Positions 24,339 through 36,000 of a stretch of DNA of 64,000 bases are shown here, piece after piece. Each line of letters opens with the position of its first letter. The first letter of the stretch is position 1. Origin of the DNA: Ancylostoma caninum (Eukaryota > Nematoda > Chromadorea > Rhabditida > Ancylostomatidae); the NCBI GenBank assembly GCA_037903475.1, contig JBAJFG010000299.1:124001-188000 (forward strand), read 5' to 3'. A model generated the notes under the pieces. The model had not been told where the DNA came from. It made no database searches and saw only the letters and a program-made list of their open reading frames with translations. The position numbers were made by a program, and so were the translations under genes.

Positions 24339-24490
24339 ACGCCGATGATCAACTAGTACGCCGGAAATTCGGAACAACTCCATTGAGTGGGCGTGTTTTC
24401 GACGATGTACGGGCTGATTTGATGAAACTGGCCGGAATACTTGAGAAGCTTTCGGTGCTTTTAGTCTTCCTGGAGCTTATGGACTCTTGA
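24339..24490 (+). CDS. Candidate terminal exon, unrecognised
   Basis: A pyrimidine-rich tract (ccgttcacctccttcaccttt) ends in aag at 24338. The frame two bases in reads ADDQLVRRKFGTTPLSGRVF, then an amphipathic leucine-rich run (DLMKLAGILEKLSVLLVFLE), with TGA at 24488-24490. The AAG acceptor is unusual. The same frame continues upstream except for one TAA at 24335-24337, so a disrupted copy is an alternative. No family is recognised. Confidence 0.25.
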
Positions 24491-24691
24491 GAATAGAGCC
24501 TGGGATCCTTTTGAACTCGCACAACCTCGCTGTTCAGTAGAATTTAGGAAATAAAGAAGACAATAGCCCTTTGAGGTAAACAAGACCCGGAAAGAATTCT
24601 GGAAAAGTCCAAGAAGTAAACCTTGGATCCAATAGACTCTCGAAATCCGGAACTTCTTGCTTGTCGGAATACTAGAGGCTGTCACCGTGAA

Positions 24692-25112
24692 TGCATGAAT
24701 GAATGAATGAATGAATGAATGAATGAATGAATGAATGAATGAATGAATGAATGAATGCTATGAATGCTATGAATGAATGAATGAATGAATGAATGAATGA
24801 ATGAATGAATGAATAAATAAATGAATGAATGAATGAATGAATGAATGAATGAATGAATGAATGAATGAATGAATGAATGAATGAATGAATGCTATGAATG
24901 AATGAATGAATGAATGAATGAATGAATGAATGAATGAATGAATGAATGAGTGCTATGAATGAATGAATGAATGAATGAATGAATGAATGAATGAATGAAT
25001 GAATGAGTGCTATGAATGAATGAATGAATGAATGAATGAATGAATGAATGAATGAATGAATGAATGAATGAATGAATGAATGAATGAATGAATGAATGAA
25101 TGAATGAATGAA
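24692..25112. repeat. 420-base (GAAT)n tetranucleotide array
   Basis: Continuous gaat repeats are broken at intervals by gctatgaatg, gagtgctatgaatg and one aataaataaatg variant, giving blocks that form a second-level repeat. On the - strand one frame encodes an endless SFIH repeat, which is a by-product of the array and not a gene. Confidence 0.97.
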
Positions 25113-26384
25113 GGATTGCCGACATCTAGGATTTATTGTCCTTAAGAATCAAGGTGCTATTGGTTGTCAAGATCCAAGGGATTGCTAAAATCCAGGACTT
25201 ATTGTTTGCTTGGATTTCTAAAGTTTTTTTTTCACTTTTATTTTAGTTTCTCTCGAATTACTTCGTTTTCTCCTGATTTTTCAAACTTCTCGCTTTGCAC
25301 TTACCTCCCCACCCAAAAAAAATCTTTCCTTTATTTATTCCTCTCTTTGTTTCAACTTATTTTTTCTTACTAAAGATGTATGATTCGTAAGAAAGGTTAA
25401 TATATGGCATAGACTACCAATAGTATGTAAATAAGTAAATAAACAGATAAACACCAAGGAATACAAAGCTGATTCCAAACCCTAGTCATGCAGTTCTAAT
25501 CCAGAACACTGTAAGTGGGCGGAAGTCACGCGACTGACATTTTAGGACGAGTTTTCGTGAGTGGATTTGGGTGAGACAAATGCAGAAAGTACAAACAACG
25601 AGGAAGTAGAAGCGCGTGGGTTTACGTAGGGAATTTTGTCCATCAAGGAGTGAATCGTCACGCGCAAAGAACGTAAATAAGTAGCATCGTTGTGCAAAAT
25701 TCGTAGGCAGTACTGAAGGCGAACAAATACAACGTAATAGACATTTTTCGAATCCTAAAAAAATCCTTGAAAAAAGCAAAACCATGCGAGTAAACTGCCA
25801 GGCAGACTCCCAACAGGCCAGAGATCTAACGAAGTAGCGGGTATATGAACAATTAAGTGTAAGAAAACACCCTGGGGAACAATAGCCGAACAAAATGAGG
25901 TCGTCGAGCGCAAAGGGAGCACTGCAGCATAATGAAATTCCTGTGAAAGAGGTGAAAAACATGCGAGAACTCGAAGAAAAACGAATTCTTCTCGCTGAAG
26001 ACGTCAACAACTAGAGAGCAGTCTCAGTGGGAAATGGGAAAAAAACGACCGAACCTTGGTTTCTTTGGCAATTAGGGAGAAGTCCAGACTACTATCCAGA
26101 GCTAAAACCTGGATATTGTTGCCTACTTCTGATAGAAGTAGCTATAGGTAGTAATTGCTAAGGCTTAATGTGAACCTCGTTATTCCAACAAATTGGAAGT
26201 CATAAACTGCGGGTAGAGGAAACTACCAGAGGAAAGAGGCGAAAAAATTCGGAATTTCCAGAAATTTTCTGGAAAAATAAACAGAAACCGCCTAGCTCCA
26301 GATCAAAGTGTCCAAAGACCAAGAGAGAAAAGAAAAATACTTCCAGATAACGAGCCGGTGGCGTGGCGTTGTCGCGGCGATTAG
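25113..26384. other. Noncoding stretch
   Basis: Holds the longest ATG frame of the window (25486-26010, - strand, 174 codons), which I reject as a gene because its composition is dominated by C, F, L and S with no domain or splice support. Nothing else is seen. Confidence 0.4.
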
Positions 26385-26582
26385 CCAAAAAGAGCGGAAG
26401 AAGTAACCGAGCACGCCGGAAACACGCCCGATTACGACGGATACGACGAATTGGGCACCTTAGCGGTCGCCGCAGTCGCACGACGCCGCGATCGCGATCG
26501 CGCCACGACGAGCGGCGCGATTTCTCGCGAGATTCGATGTAAAATACATATATCAGCTATCTCACAAAAACCACATCGATGA
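26385..26582 (+). CDS. GC-rich open frame, possible exon
   Basis: After a ttag at 26381-26384, a frame reads PKRAEEVTEHAGNTPDYDGY, then an arginine/aspartate-rich stretch (ARRRDRDRATT), ending at TGA 26580-26582. A possible gtaaaa donor lies at 26539. The segment contains the palindrome cgcgatcgcgatcgcg and is open in several frames because of its GC content, so coding is not established. Confidence 0.22.
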   Translation, partial: PKRAEEVTEHAGNTPDYDGYDELGTLAVAAVARRRDRDRATTSGAISREIRCKIHISAISQKPHR

Positions 26583-27833
26583 GGAAATCGGAGGTGGCTG
26601 GGAAATTTCCGGATACATTAACGCTTCCTTAAATGGAATGGGGGTGGTTATGTGGAAGATGAGAGGAAAATTGAGGACATCCAGGACTACGTGAAACACT
26701 GATAAGAGAAGACATAATGCGGAAAAGTAACCCTCTCTACTAATTTTTTAGAGGCTTCCAGACCCAAGCAAAAAACTATCGGAAATTTCAGAAGAACCTT
26801 AGGCAGCCTTACAAAATGAAGATGTGTCCAGAAAAGACATTCCCTCATAATCTTGGGATCTTCCGGGTTGATGAACACTTTTCTTGTATTCTTTTACAAT
26901 TGCAGTAGTATTTTTACAATCTTTGGTTAATACGGCCTGAGGTTCAATATGTACAACTTTGAATGGTTTCTGTTTTCAAGGATTTTCCACGAAGTTTTCT
27001 AGCATCCTAAGCACTTTTATTTCCGAATTGTTCGCCTATTTTTTGAAGTCCCTCAAAAATTTCATCGAACAAGAGGACAGAGAGTGTAAAGCGAAAAAAC
27101 GTAACGACTCCGCTTCTGGAACTTGCATGGATTTTGAGGTAACGATCAATCCTAGAATTTGAAGGAGATAGAAGAAGAAAAGACGGTCTCAAAAGTCGCT
27201 TAGAACCACTAATAAATAAGTAAACGAAAAAATATTAAATCAGCTTGAGAAAATGATGAAGAACTTGAAGGGAACTTTAGAAAACACTAGAGACTCGGAG
27301 GTCAAACGATCCAGAATCCAAAAAAAATGTAACAGGTCTGGGAAAAGAAATTCGTTACGAAAAGTTGAAGCACAGCAAACCAGTCAAGGAAGTGAAGGGT
27401 AAATCAGGAAATAAGGGAAATCTAAGAAAAAACTCGTCACTCCTCGTTGGAGCATTAAGTGGAGCTTTATCTACTAATAGAGAAATGATCGAGAAAAAAT
27501 TCAGAGTTCCAGGAAGTCCAGAGAAGCCTTAGGAAGCGGCGCAGAGACTGTGGCTGCAAGTACTGTAGTAGGTACTGTACTGAGGAAAGATCCATGAGTA
27601 ATTATCTATCAATATGTAAGGTTAATTAGCAATTCTTTCAAAAAAAGACAATTTCTCTAAATGTGGTGAAAATTTTTCAATACAAATAATGAATTCCCTA
27701 ACGATTAGCTTGAGAAAGTCTCGGAACAACCCGAAGAGAACGCTGCCAAATTCACTCCAAGCTATTTTGATCCGGAATCCTCCCCTACGTACCTATCTGA
27801 TGCCCAGCTTCCCTATTATGACGTACCACATCA
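26583..27833. other. Noncoding stretch
   Basis: I see no supported gene. A frame at 26959-27162 ends near a gtaacg and has a hydrophilic end, but no clean acceptor defines it. Confidence 0.35.
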
Positions 27834-27935
27834 ATGGGTGGTTCTGAGAAAATTGCTCAGAGCTACGTGACAGCCGAGTCCGAAGATCCTCCACTCGTCT
27901 CGTACTCGTCCGCCGCCCCCTGGGGAACCACTTAA
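27834..27935 (+). CDS. Small open frame, 33 codons (weak candidate)
   Basis: ATG at 27834 starts MGGSEKIAQSYVTAESEDPP and the frame ends APWGTT before TAA at 27933-27935. A gctcag at 27855-27860 could instead be an acceptor. Third positions are rich in C and G. It sits at the edge of a GC-rich hairpin (27950-28015). Too short to judge by eye. Confidence 0.2.
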   Translation: MGGSEKIAQSYVTAESEDPPLVSYSSAAPWGTT

Positions 27936-27949
27936 CTTCGCCGTAACTC

Positions 27950-28015
27950 GGCGCTGTCGTCGGTCCGCCGACGCCGCGGCCTACAACGCCGCGGGCTACG
28001 ACGACACTCATTGAC
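27950..28015. repeat. GC-rich hairpin
   Basis: gtcgtcggtccgccg and gccgcggc face gccgcgggctacgacgac across a cctacaac loop, so the segment can form a stem of about 15-18 pairs. It is surrounded by AT-rich DNA. Confidence 0.5.
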
Positions 28016-29918
28016 TTATGCGCTGAAGCGTGGGAACTACGAGAAATTAGCATTTTGCGCCGCGCTAGTGTTCATACTATCGCCGGCGTTCGTGTAGAAA
28101 CAAATCTTGCAATACTCTCAATCTTAGTACGGATGCAAGCGGATGTACGCATTACGGCGGCGGAAATGTCGCATGGATCACGCCCGGGGAGAGGTGCACG
28201 GAAGCGGGAGGAAAATATGTGGAACGGTTGACGAATGCATGCAAAGGATGATGAAATGACCTAGTGGTATGGAAAACATTTTCTGGATGGTTTCTAAGGA
28301 AATTTTTGAGAGATTAAATCAGGGAAAAGGCACGGAAAAGTTTGGCATGAAGCTGGTAAAGCACCTGGAAGTGTTGAAGAAGCCGCTAAAGCAGTAGGAA
28401 ATGAGGAATCCCGAGATACTTCCATAGAATTACAGGAAAAGGACATTTCAATCCTCCTCCGGGCAAAAGTTAAGAATTGCATCTTTGTTTCAAGAAAAAA
28501 AAACCTGGACAATAAATCGGCACAAAGAAACTTTCATGAGAAATTGGGGAAAAGAGCGCGGTCATCACCTTCAACAAATCTGGACCGCCATAAATTCGGA
28601 GTATAGGATCTTGTGGTAATTCAGGAAGAGATCAGAAATCCTAGGATTTTGGATAACTCAATTCCTTTTTTATTGCACTTTTATTCATTCGAACTGATGT
28701 CAACAATAATCCTGATGAGATCTACAGTACTTCTGCTTCAAGATCCTTCTCTCCCATTCATTTACGATATCCAAGGACTTCTCAGGGAAGATCCTAAACC
28801 TCCAAACAACCTAAAACGGACAGGTTTTTTGAGCAAAATTTCACAGAATTCAGAAGCCCTACCATGCCTCGCCACTTCAAGCTGAGTCAAGGATTCGCAT
28901 AGAATTTTTTTTTGCCCGGAAAACTCGTCCACCTTAAACAACAGGGGTAATTACAGCATTTACGCTAATGATCCTCTTTGCTAGATGTAGTATCTCAATA
29001 CGAAAACCACACAAGAAAAGTGTTTAGCTGGACAATTCATTAAAAAATAGTCCAGGAGTTATAAAGAGGTGACCCTGAAGTCCTTCCATTTGAAACAAAG
29101 AGGGCAGTATATGGACAATTTTATTTACTTATTTTTCATTTATTCACCTATTTATTTACGAAAGAAAGCCGAGATCCTATCAAGAATGTTAAAGGACATT
29201 TGGTCAGAGTGATAGGCACGAGGTGACAATATTTTATAAGAACATGAATAGAAATAGGAGGAAATACAAACAAGTAACAGCCGAAAACGAGGTTAGTCCC
29301 AAGAAATCCTCGAATATTTCTGGATGTGTCAGATGTCTCATCTCGGTTAAATAATCCTGTACTGGTCTACACCCTTTTTTTAAAAAGAAATCTAGTTTCT
29401 CAAACGAAAAGCTCACTCAACGTCTTCGCTCACCTTTCAGTATGTAATGTAGTCAATTTAGGGGATTTTCCGATGAAAATCAGTTATATCGTGAAAATCT
29501 GGAAAAATGTAGTGTCATGTGGCAAAGTTCTAACAAACATTTGTAGTATTCACTTCGAAATAATGTCGAAAATACAAACTTTACAACTTGACCTTAAACA
29601 ACAAGTAAAATCTTAAGAATTAAGCAAGTTTCAGTGAAAACGGCAAGTTTTCTTCATTTGCAGACAAACTCAACCTCAGAGCAAGAGAAAACAAGAAGGA
29701 CAACTGACACTTTCCTGGTAAATTATCATATATAACCCAAATCCTATGGCAAATATAGACGCGCGGAGGAGTAATTGGATTCATTTTGCGCATGCGAGCC
29801 GCCCTGGCACAACATCGGAGAAGTGAGGCAGACACCTCACATGAGTAGATCAGATATCAGTATTTGTCTGCAGAAAAAAATCGCCAAGCTGATGTTCCAC
29901 CGTGTCTCCTGGGAAATT

Positions 29919-29954
29919 TATTTATTTATTTATTTATATGCACTCAGGGTGCTC
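29919..29954. repeat. (TTTA)n tract joined to a TGCACTC..GGTGCTC palindrome, second copy
   Basis: Same junction as at 23081-23148: ttta repeats followed by tgcactcagggtgctc. Confidence 0.6.
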
Positions 29955-30984
29955 CATTAAAACCGCTTGAACGGATGAGTGGCAAGTATGACAACATTAT
30001 TTATGGTAGATTCCCCGGGTTAATTCGGCGGAGAACAAGAAGTCTTGGCCAGAAAGTGGTTTTTCTGGTTTGTCATCCGAAAAAATCGGAAAAACTATGT
30101 ATGAGAAGAATAGGAGAGAATGTCCTTTCCATAGATAGTTCTAGAGAGACAACTATTCCGGAAAACGACTTGATGAACCAGGTAAAAGTTACTGGTAAGG
30201 TTTTACCCAATATATGGCTTCTGGTAACCAGCTTATGTTACCCGTTATCACGGGTGGAGCGATAAGCAGCTACGAGAACTAATAAAAATCAGTGAACTCA
30301 TAGCTACAGATCCATCAAAAATTAGAAAAAAATCATGTTGTGGACAACTGCCACAAAAAGCCGACTGCTCTCCTACAGTTCAAGTCATATGGTCTGTGCC
30401 AAAAGCGAAGATTGTCGGAGGTTTGTGGTATTTGCTCCACTTATCTGCTTCTATTGCCTGCCTTCTCAATCACCACGCTATTTTCGACGCTCCTTTTTTC
30501 TCTGACTCCTCTCCAATTATCTTACCCGTTGAAATGGACCGCATACACAACCTTCCTCCGCACTGTACCGCCCCTTTGGACGAGTTTCCTTGAATTATTA
30601 TGTATGACAGTCATCAAAAGCTACTCAATCACTCGGCAAATTTCTTGATTGGCCCATGGAAATCTTACGGTGGATCCTGTCTTAGGCCCCAGTTAATCCG
30701 CGAAAACTCCATGGTAGGCTCTTGGGAAGAACAGGGGTAAGGATTAGCCTCAAAAAAAAAATGAGTGAAGTAAACAAATAAATATGTAAATAATTAAACG
30801 AAGTCTAAACAAATAAATAAGATTGCTCGGTCATTGTAGTGAATGTTTTCAGCTCCAAAAACTCTGATCTGCACACATCCGTCCGTTGTGCGTCCGTCCG
30901 TCCGTCTCTGTTCCCAGGAGATAGACACATATAGCTCAAACTGGCCTTCGGTCGCATGAAACAAGTTGATTCAATGAACTTATC

Positions 30985-31060
30985 AAGCCTAAGCCCTAAT
31001 TAGAGCCGTAGACAGCAATTAATTGGACGGCAAGCAGTAAATAACAGGCTAAACATTCAT
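30985..31060. promoter_or_regulatory. Possible homeodomain-site cluster
   Basis: The palindromes ctaattag and caattaattg lie about 20 bases apart, with agcctaagcc and aacaggctaaac beside them. Both are classical homeodomain-type sites. AT-rich DNA produces such words by chance, so this is a pointer only. Confidence 0.2.
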
Positions 31061-32379
31061 AAGAGCATGTTTACCCAGGGAAGTACTGCAAAAATCCATT
31101 TTCTGGGAATTTTCTTGCTCTGGAAATTGGATGCTCATCAATTCGCCGCGAATCCTTCGCTGCCGAGCTATCCAAACAGCATAATTGGCTCAGCTAGCAC
31201 GAGTTCTGTGAATAATTACTGGCACATCTCGCCGCTGAGTACAGGAAAAGAATAACTAAGTTGTAGAGTAAAACCTTTCCCAGAATACTAACACAGTGAC
31301 GATTGCTTGTAAATGGGTCTCGTCGGGACAAAACACTATCAGACATTCGCGGAAATGGGTTCAGACTATGGGTCGCGCGCCAGAATATGTGGCTGGGGTT
31401 GGGTGAATTACCCTACCATTGAGGAAAAATGAGACGGAGCGGGAGAAGACACCTGGTCTTGGAGAATGCATGAGGGCGAACCCTTCGGGAGAAATCGCAA
31501 AAAAAAACCGAATCAATATCAACAATAAATAATAAAATGCGCTGCAAACCGAAGAAAAAACATGTTAGAACAGGCTCCGCCCCTCCTGCTTAATGACGCC
31601 TCTCCGATTGGTTGCCCAAGGAAGCGAGCCAGTAGGAGAGAGTTTCGGCTACTTCCTCCCGTAAATCATGGAATACTCTTATAGAAATGAAAATTTTCCG
31701 GAGGAAAGAATAAAAAACAAAAACAAAACTTATTTGAGGAAACATCTATAGCTTGTGTGAATGATATTTATAAATTAGACTTATATACTATTATTTACAA
31801 AGTTAAAAAATATTTCACAGTTTTTTCCGATATCTTCCAGAGAAGGCTTTGAAAAAGTCTCTGAGAATTCCTCGAAACCGGGAAGTTTTTCAAGGAAGAA
31901 AAAAAAGACATAAAAGAAATTTTCCAAAAGATTACCGTACAACCCACTGAGTAAGTGACCACACCTAGACGGAAAACACATAACGCTTGTTTTCCACGCC
32001 AGTGTAATGGCCGCTTTGGCTCTTTCCATCCATAAAAAGACAATAAACTCAAAGAAACCGGCCAAAAATCCGACGACGCACTTTTGCGGACCAGGTAAGC
32101 AACCGATGAGATGTTGCCAGCCGAGGAGAAGTATAGACAAGAAGTTTTTGTAGGTATGCACTGATATTTGATACTATACTGTATTCAGTTGTACTTTCAG
32201 AACATGCACGCATAGGTTAAAGAACGAGCAAGGATTGGGGTTAGAATTTCAGGATTTTTGCCTCCATGCCAGAATGAGTTTTATTATTTTCGCAATGATA
32301 TAGAGAATTTCATGAATTTTCAAGGAATTTGGGATCTCTACTACAAAAAAAAGTTTTCTGTTTGATCTACTCATTCCAG

Positions 32380-32623
32380 GGACGAAACATGGCGATTTCT
32401 CCAGGGACAAACTGGGAAGTTGATGCGGCTGAAAGCTCCAGTAACAAGGACTTTCGCTTGTTTAGCGCAAAGCAAAAAGGGGAAATATCTGGAGAAACCG
32501 GCTGTTTTTTCAGGTGCCACTGTGAGTCTTGGCCTGAATATGCAAGGGAAAATTCACGAGTGTTCCATGAAAAAGCATAGCCTGCAAATTAGCAGGGTAA
32601 AGGAGTTCTCCAGGCAGAAATAG
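32380..32623 (+). CDS. Candidate terminal exon, unrecognised
   Basis: A good acceptor (gatctactcattccag) ends at 32379. One base in, the frame reads DETWRFLQGQTGKLMRLKAP and stays open for 80 codons to TAG at 32621-32623, with a basic end (ISRVKEFSRQK). A second frame (ATG at 32389) is also open for over 60 codons through the same DNA, so the choice is uncertain. No domain is recognised. Confidence 0.28.
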
Positions 32624-34194
32624 GCACATTTTCCCGAGTGCTCACATCGGAAATTGGTAAAAAGGGAAAGCGTCAGCGAGATTGGTGAAACATTTCTCTT
32701 ATCTCCTCTCGGTTCTATTCTTTTCTCACCTCAACCACTTTGAGAAAGGTTAAATTATGACCTATCTGGATGTATGAATGGGTAGGTATGTACATAAACA
32801 AATAAATAAATAAATAAATAAAATTGTGCCATATTTTAGCAGGGAATCACCTCCGACCTGAAAAAGCGAGAAGCGAGAAGCACAATCTCACCAGGACCAT
32901 TCACTGATCTTACTGCTACTCATTGAACAAGAATCCTTTGGAAACGCCAGGGATTTTGAGGAAATTTTCCTGGTTCGCAAAAAAAAACCCACAAAAGTTT
33001 GGTCCTTCGGATTTTTCGGAAAATCTTCGGAAATCCTTGGAAAATCCCAAACTAGCACACTATTGATGATGAAGAGAAAACAAATAGATCAGTTTTCCCA
33101 ATGAAACAACATTTCGGAGTACCACCTTCGTTATCATTTTTTTCGGAATTTTTGGTTGTTGTTAATAGTATTGTTGTAAGAAAGCTGTTTTTTTAAAATA
33201 ATTTTTATCTATAATTTTATTATTCTTGATTAGGATGATGTTATATATGGGTGTTGAGAATTTTTTAGGAGAAAAATATTTCTGAATTAGAATTTTAGCA
33301 ATTATAATAGAGTGTTTTGTATTTTTTATTCAGAGTTATATTTTCTTACGTTTGATTTATTTATATTTAAATGAAAATAGATTTTGTTATTATAGTAGTG
33401 GGTCAAAGCAGACTCCATGGGCAAAAAGAAAAATTTTCGAGCAAAAAATTTTAAATGAGTTTAAATTCATACATAGAGCAGAAATTGAAAAAAGTCCGAA
33501 AATAAGAAGTAAGAAATTCGTCTTTCTCTCAGCTTTTTGACCATTTGGGGAAAGAAAAACGTAAAACCTAGATCTTCCATGTAATCAGGGTGACTTCATG
33601 GCCCTGGGAAACCTTTTCCGCGCTTTTTAACCATACTCAAGGAAGAAGAGCCCCTTATTCCAAATCCCATCAGTTCGGCAAGATTTCACCGCCCGATAAG
33701 GAAGTGAGTTGTCCCAGCTCTGCAAAATACTCGAAAACAAAGAGGAAAAATCCGACGTGTTGTCTGATTCAGCCCACAGCTTGAATAGATGCTCAACATG
33801 CTAAAAACAATTGAGAGATGCTCGATGATGGCTTGAAAATCAGGATGAGTTGGCGAGAATTCAAGAGGAGGGCGTGATCTCTGGAAAAGCGAGGACCCAC
33901 AAAGAAGAAGCTAGAGGGAAAAGCCGATCCAAAAGATCAACAAGGACTAAGGTGGCGTTTTCCAGCGTTCCCAGAAAGGAATTGATTTCATGTGGGAAGA
34001 AAAGGATCGAATGACGGGGCGGTGACCGCCGCGTCGTTCGACAAAAAGCGAACTTCAGACTTTGGCATCCTGAGAAAATCGCCAGGAAAAACGCTTGAGA
34101 CGAACGATGACAACGAGAAAAGGGGGTAGGGAAGGAAAGACGCTCTGCGAAATGGAAATGAGCCAAACAAGATCTTTGTAAGTCACTGGATCTC
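32624..34194. other. Mostly noncoding, with one GC-richer patch
   Basis: AT-rich to 33.5 kb. At 33990-34170 a + strand frame (GSNDGAVTAASFDKK ... DALRNGNEPNKIF) runs up to a gtaagt at 34170 but is interrupted by one TAG near 34125 and lacks an acceptor. I do not call it. Confidence 0.35.
32802..32822. repeat. (AAAT)n microsatellite
   Basis: Five or more aaat units following gtacataaac. Confidence 0.85.
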
Positions 34195-34437
34195 ATGGAC
34201 TACGTAATTGAATCAGCTGAGATGACCATGGATAGGTCGTACATCATAAGCCAAGGCAGTTCCATAACAGGAAAACATGCGAGTGAAATTTTGCCAGACG
34301 GAAATTCTGAGTATGTTGTCCCCGCTTCTTGTGAAAAATGTGTTTCGATTGATCCTAAAGTCACTGATTGGGGAGGATTTGTCCAGAAAAGGGAAATGAA
34401 TAAGCCTGCTAACACACTTTCCAGTTTTTCTTGTTGA
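34195..34437 (+). CDS. 80-codon open frame, unrecognised
   Basis: ATG at 34195 starts MDYVIESAEMTMDRSY. The frame has a balanced, hydrophilic composition (ILPDGNSEYVVPASCEKC, DPKVTDWGGF) and ends at TGA 34435-34437. The frame is open a little further upstream, to a TGA near 34148. No splice structure, signal peptide or domain is visible, so a small single-exon gene and a chance frame are both possible. Confidence 0.28.
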   Translation: MDYVIESAEMTMDRSYIISQGSSITGKHASEILPDGNSEYVVPASCEKCVSIDPKVTDWGGFVQKREMNKPANTLSSFSC

Positions 34438-34569
34438 TTCACTGGGTTGCGATAAGGCTTCCAATTATACACCATTCATGTGGAACCCGCAAGCAGAATC
34501 TTAAGGATCTGTTGGAAATTAAGGCTATTTCCATATTTTTATGACTCACTGAGCTTTCTGCCCACACAT

Positions 34570-34702
34570 AGCTGATGTTACCCATGGCAAGTGTCTCACG
34601 CACCCAAATTCATCCTTCAGCTTTTACCCATTAGTATGCTTACCCATGCATAATGTTGTCTATACACAGCTAATACCCATGGGTAACCGTACGGAATGAG
34701 GT
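34570..34702. mobile_element. TTACCC-type repeat family B, copy
   Basis: Carries gttacccatgg at the left and acccatgggtaaccg at the right, with internal gcttacccatgc and ttgtctatacacagct. The last word matches ttgtctatacctagct at 55346-55361. Non-coding palindromic element. Confidence 0.5.
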
Positions 34703-35280
34703 TAGCTACCACCTCAGCCGAATCACAGCTTTGGTAAGACCAGTTCCGTTAGGGAGTTTAGAGGCTTCGGAAAGTTTTTAGGATGGAAAACGATAATAAT
34801 GGATGAAAACTCCAGAAAACCTCAGGAAACTTTAAGAAAGCACAGATTTCTGAAGAGGACTTATTTTGAGGATTTATCTTGAGGACATAGACACTCAAGA
34901 TGGAGCTATAGGACATAGCGCTTAGGGAAACTCCTCGGAGGTAAACTTCTTAGTGTTTGGAGCGCTGAGGTACGTAACCTCAGGGTAAATGAGGTTGCTC
35001 ATTGATGTCGCTGTCGCTCAAGAGCTGCTCATATATGCATGACCATATGTCAACATGTTCCAGCCAGCTATGGAGCACGAATGAGTGATTTCGAGACAAT
35101 GAAGAAAAAACGTCTATGGAAAATATCCAGGAAAAAGGGTTCCAAACAAAGGTGGAAAAACTACGCTCTAAGGAGAAAAACTGCTCGAATGCCACGACTC
35201 CTCGTGAGGGGGGAAGAGCTGGAAGTGAGAAAAATTTCATCACAATGAATTCACCGTTGATGTCAGTGCAATGAAAACCT
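34703..35280. other. Noncoding stretch
   Basis: I see no supported gene. Frames on both strands around 35.0-35.3 kb reflect the G run and flanking purine-rich DNA. Confidence 0.35.
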
Positions 35281-35776
35281 AGTGAGACGAGGGGGGGGGG
35301 GGGTGGAGATGAGGTGAGACAATCTCCCTCCGGGTAATCCCCCACTGATGGGCAGAGCTCCCAACAGCTCGCCGGACAACACCTTCACCGCACCCGCAGT
35401 AAATGCACTACAAATCTGTTTTTAGCAGGGGATCAGGAGCACGTTTACAGGAAAAGGGCGAGAAAGTCGAAGTGAGGGACAACCCGTACGAGTGCGTATA
35501 CGTGAGGGCTTATCATACTTAAGTACGGCTAGAAAGTCAGAAAATAATTTCTAGGAAAGCGTGCAAATGAAGCGCTATGATGGGAAAACACGGCTACAAA
35601 GCTCTTCTCATCATCAGCTCTTCATCGAATCGCAGGTGTACTTTAGATTCCTTGCTTTGCCGATAAATGAGGTCCCGAGCGGAGAATACGCGGGAGGTGT
35701 GAATCCACGGGACACGGCAGGAAAAACAGCAGTTGCCTGTCTGGACGAAAATGATGTTGCTAATAATTTATTCTAG
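35281..35776 (+). CDS. Candidate three-exon gene with a poly-glycine tract
   Basis: Phase-consistent exon chain. The first part (about 35281-35333) uses a 13-base G run to encode glycines and then reads GDEVRQSPSG to a gtaatc donor. A 92-base intron ends in caaatctgtttttag. Exon 35426-35501 reads RGSGARLQEKGEKVEVRDNP then YECVY to gtgagg. A 53-base intron ends aataatttctag. The exon from 35555 reads ESVQMKRYDGKTRLQ and is open to TAG at 35774-35776, with an optional donor CAG|gtgtac at 35636. Phases 2 and 0 agree at both junctions. The start is unknown, and a TGA lies in frame at 35272. No domain is recognised. The G run makes the frame depend on its exact length. Confidence 0.42.
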
Positions 35777-36000
35777 AAATATTTATGATTCCGAGAGACT
35801 CACTGAAACATTCAGGAGTGGAAAATCCTGAAGTCTCAGTAACATAGCATCCAGAAATTTCTCACATTTTTTCTCTCGAGAAAAAAATTTAATTTTCATT
35901 TTAAATTTTCCATGGTTTCGTAAGTTGTTGATGTCTCATATTTCGACGAAAAAAAATGATTAGAATAAAACAGCCCAAAAAATTCCTTGCACACAATCAC

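Larger units (their letters stand above)
21170..24691. other. Mostly noncoding stretch
   Basis: Contains repeated ggacgag/ctcgtcc words at 21600-21950, a (TTTA)n tract at 23081-23130 and one weak exon candidate at 24339-24490. Otherwise I see nothing that stands out. Confidence 0.4.
28016..32379. other. Mostly noncoding stretch
   Basis: Contains ggaaaactcgtccacc at 28918-28933, the (TTTA)n-palindrome junction at 29919-29954, TTACC-type words at 30180-30250 and a gtccgtccgtccgtc run at 30893-30907. A possible homeodomain-site cluster at 30985-31060 is listed separately. No gene is supported. Confidence 0.4.

Noticed and set aside
24892..25125. - strand frame of repeated SFIH
   Set aside because: Direct translation of the (GAAT)n array.
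25486..26010. Longest ATG frame, 174 codons, - strand
   Set aside because: Composition is skewed to C, F, L and S, with no domain, splice or regulatory support. One frame of this length is expected by chance in 64 kb.
33990..34170. Hydrophilic + strand frame ending at a gtaagt
   Set aside because: Interrupted by an in-frame TAG and without an acceptor. It may be a decayed exon but cannot be supported.
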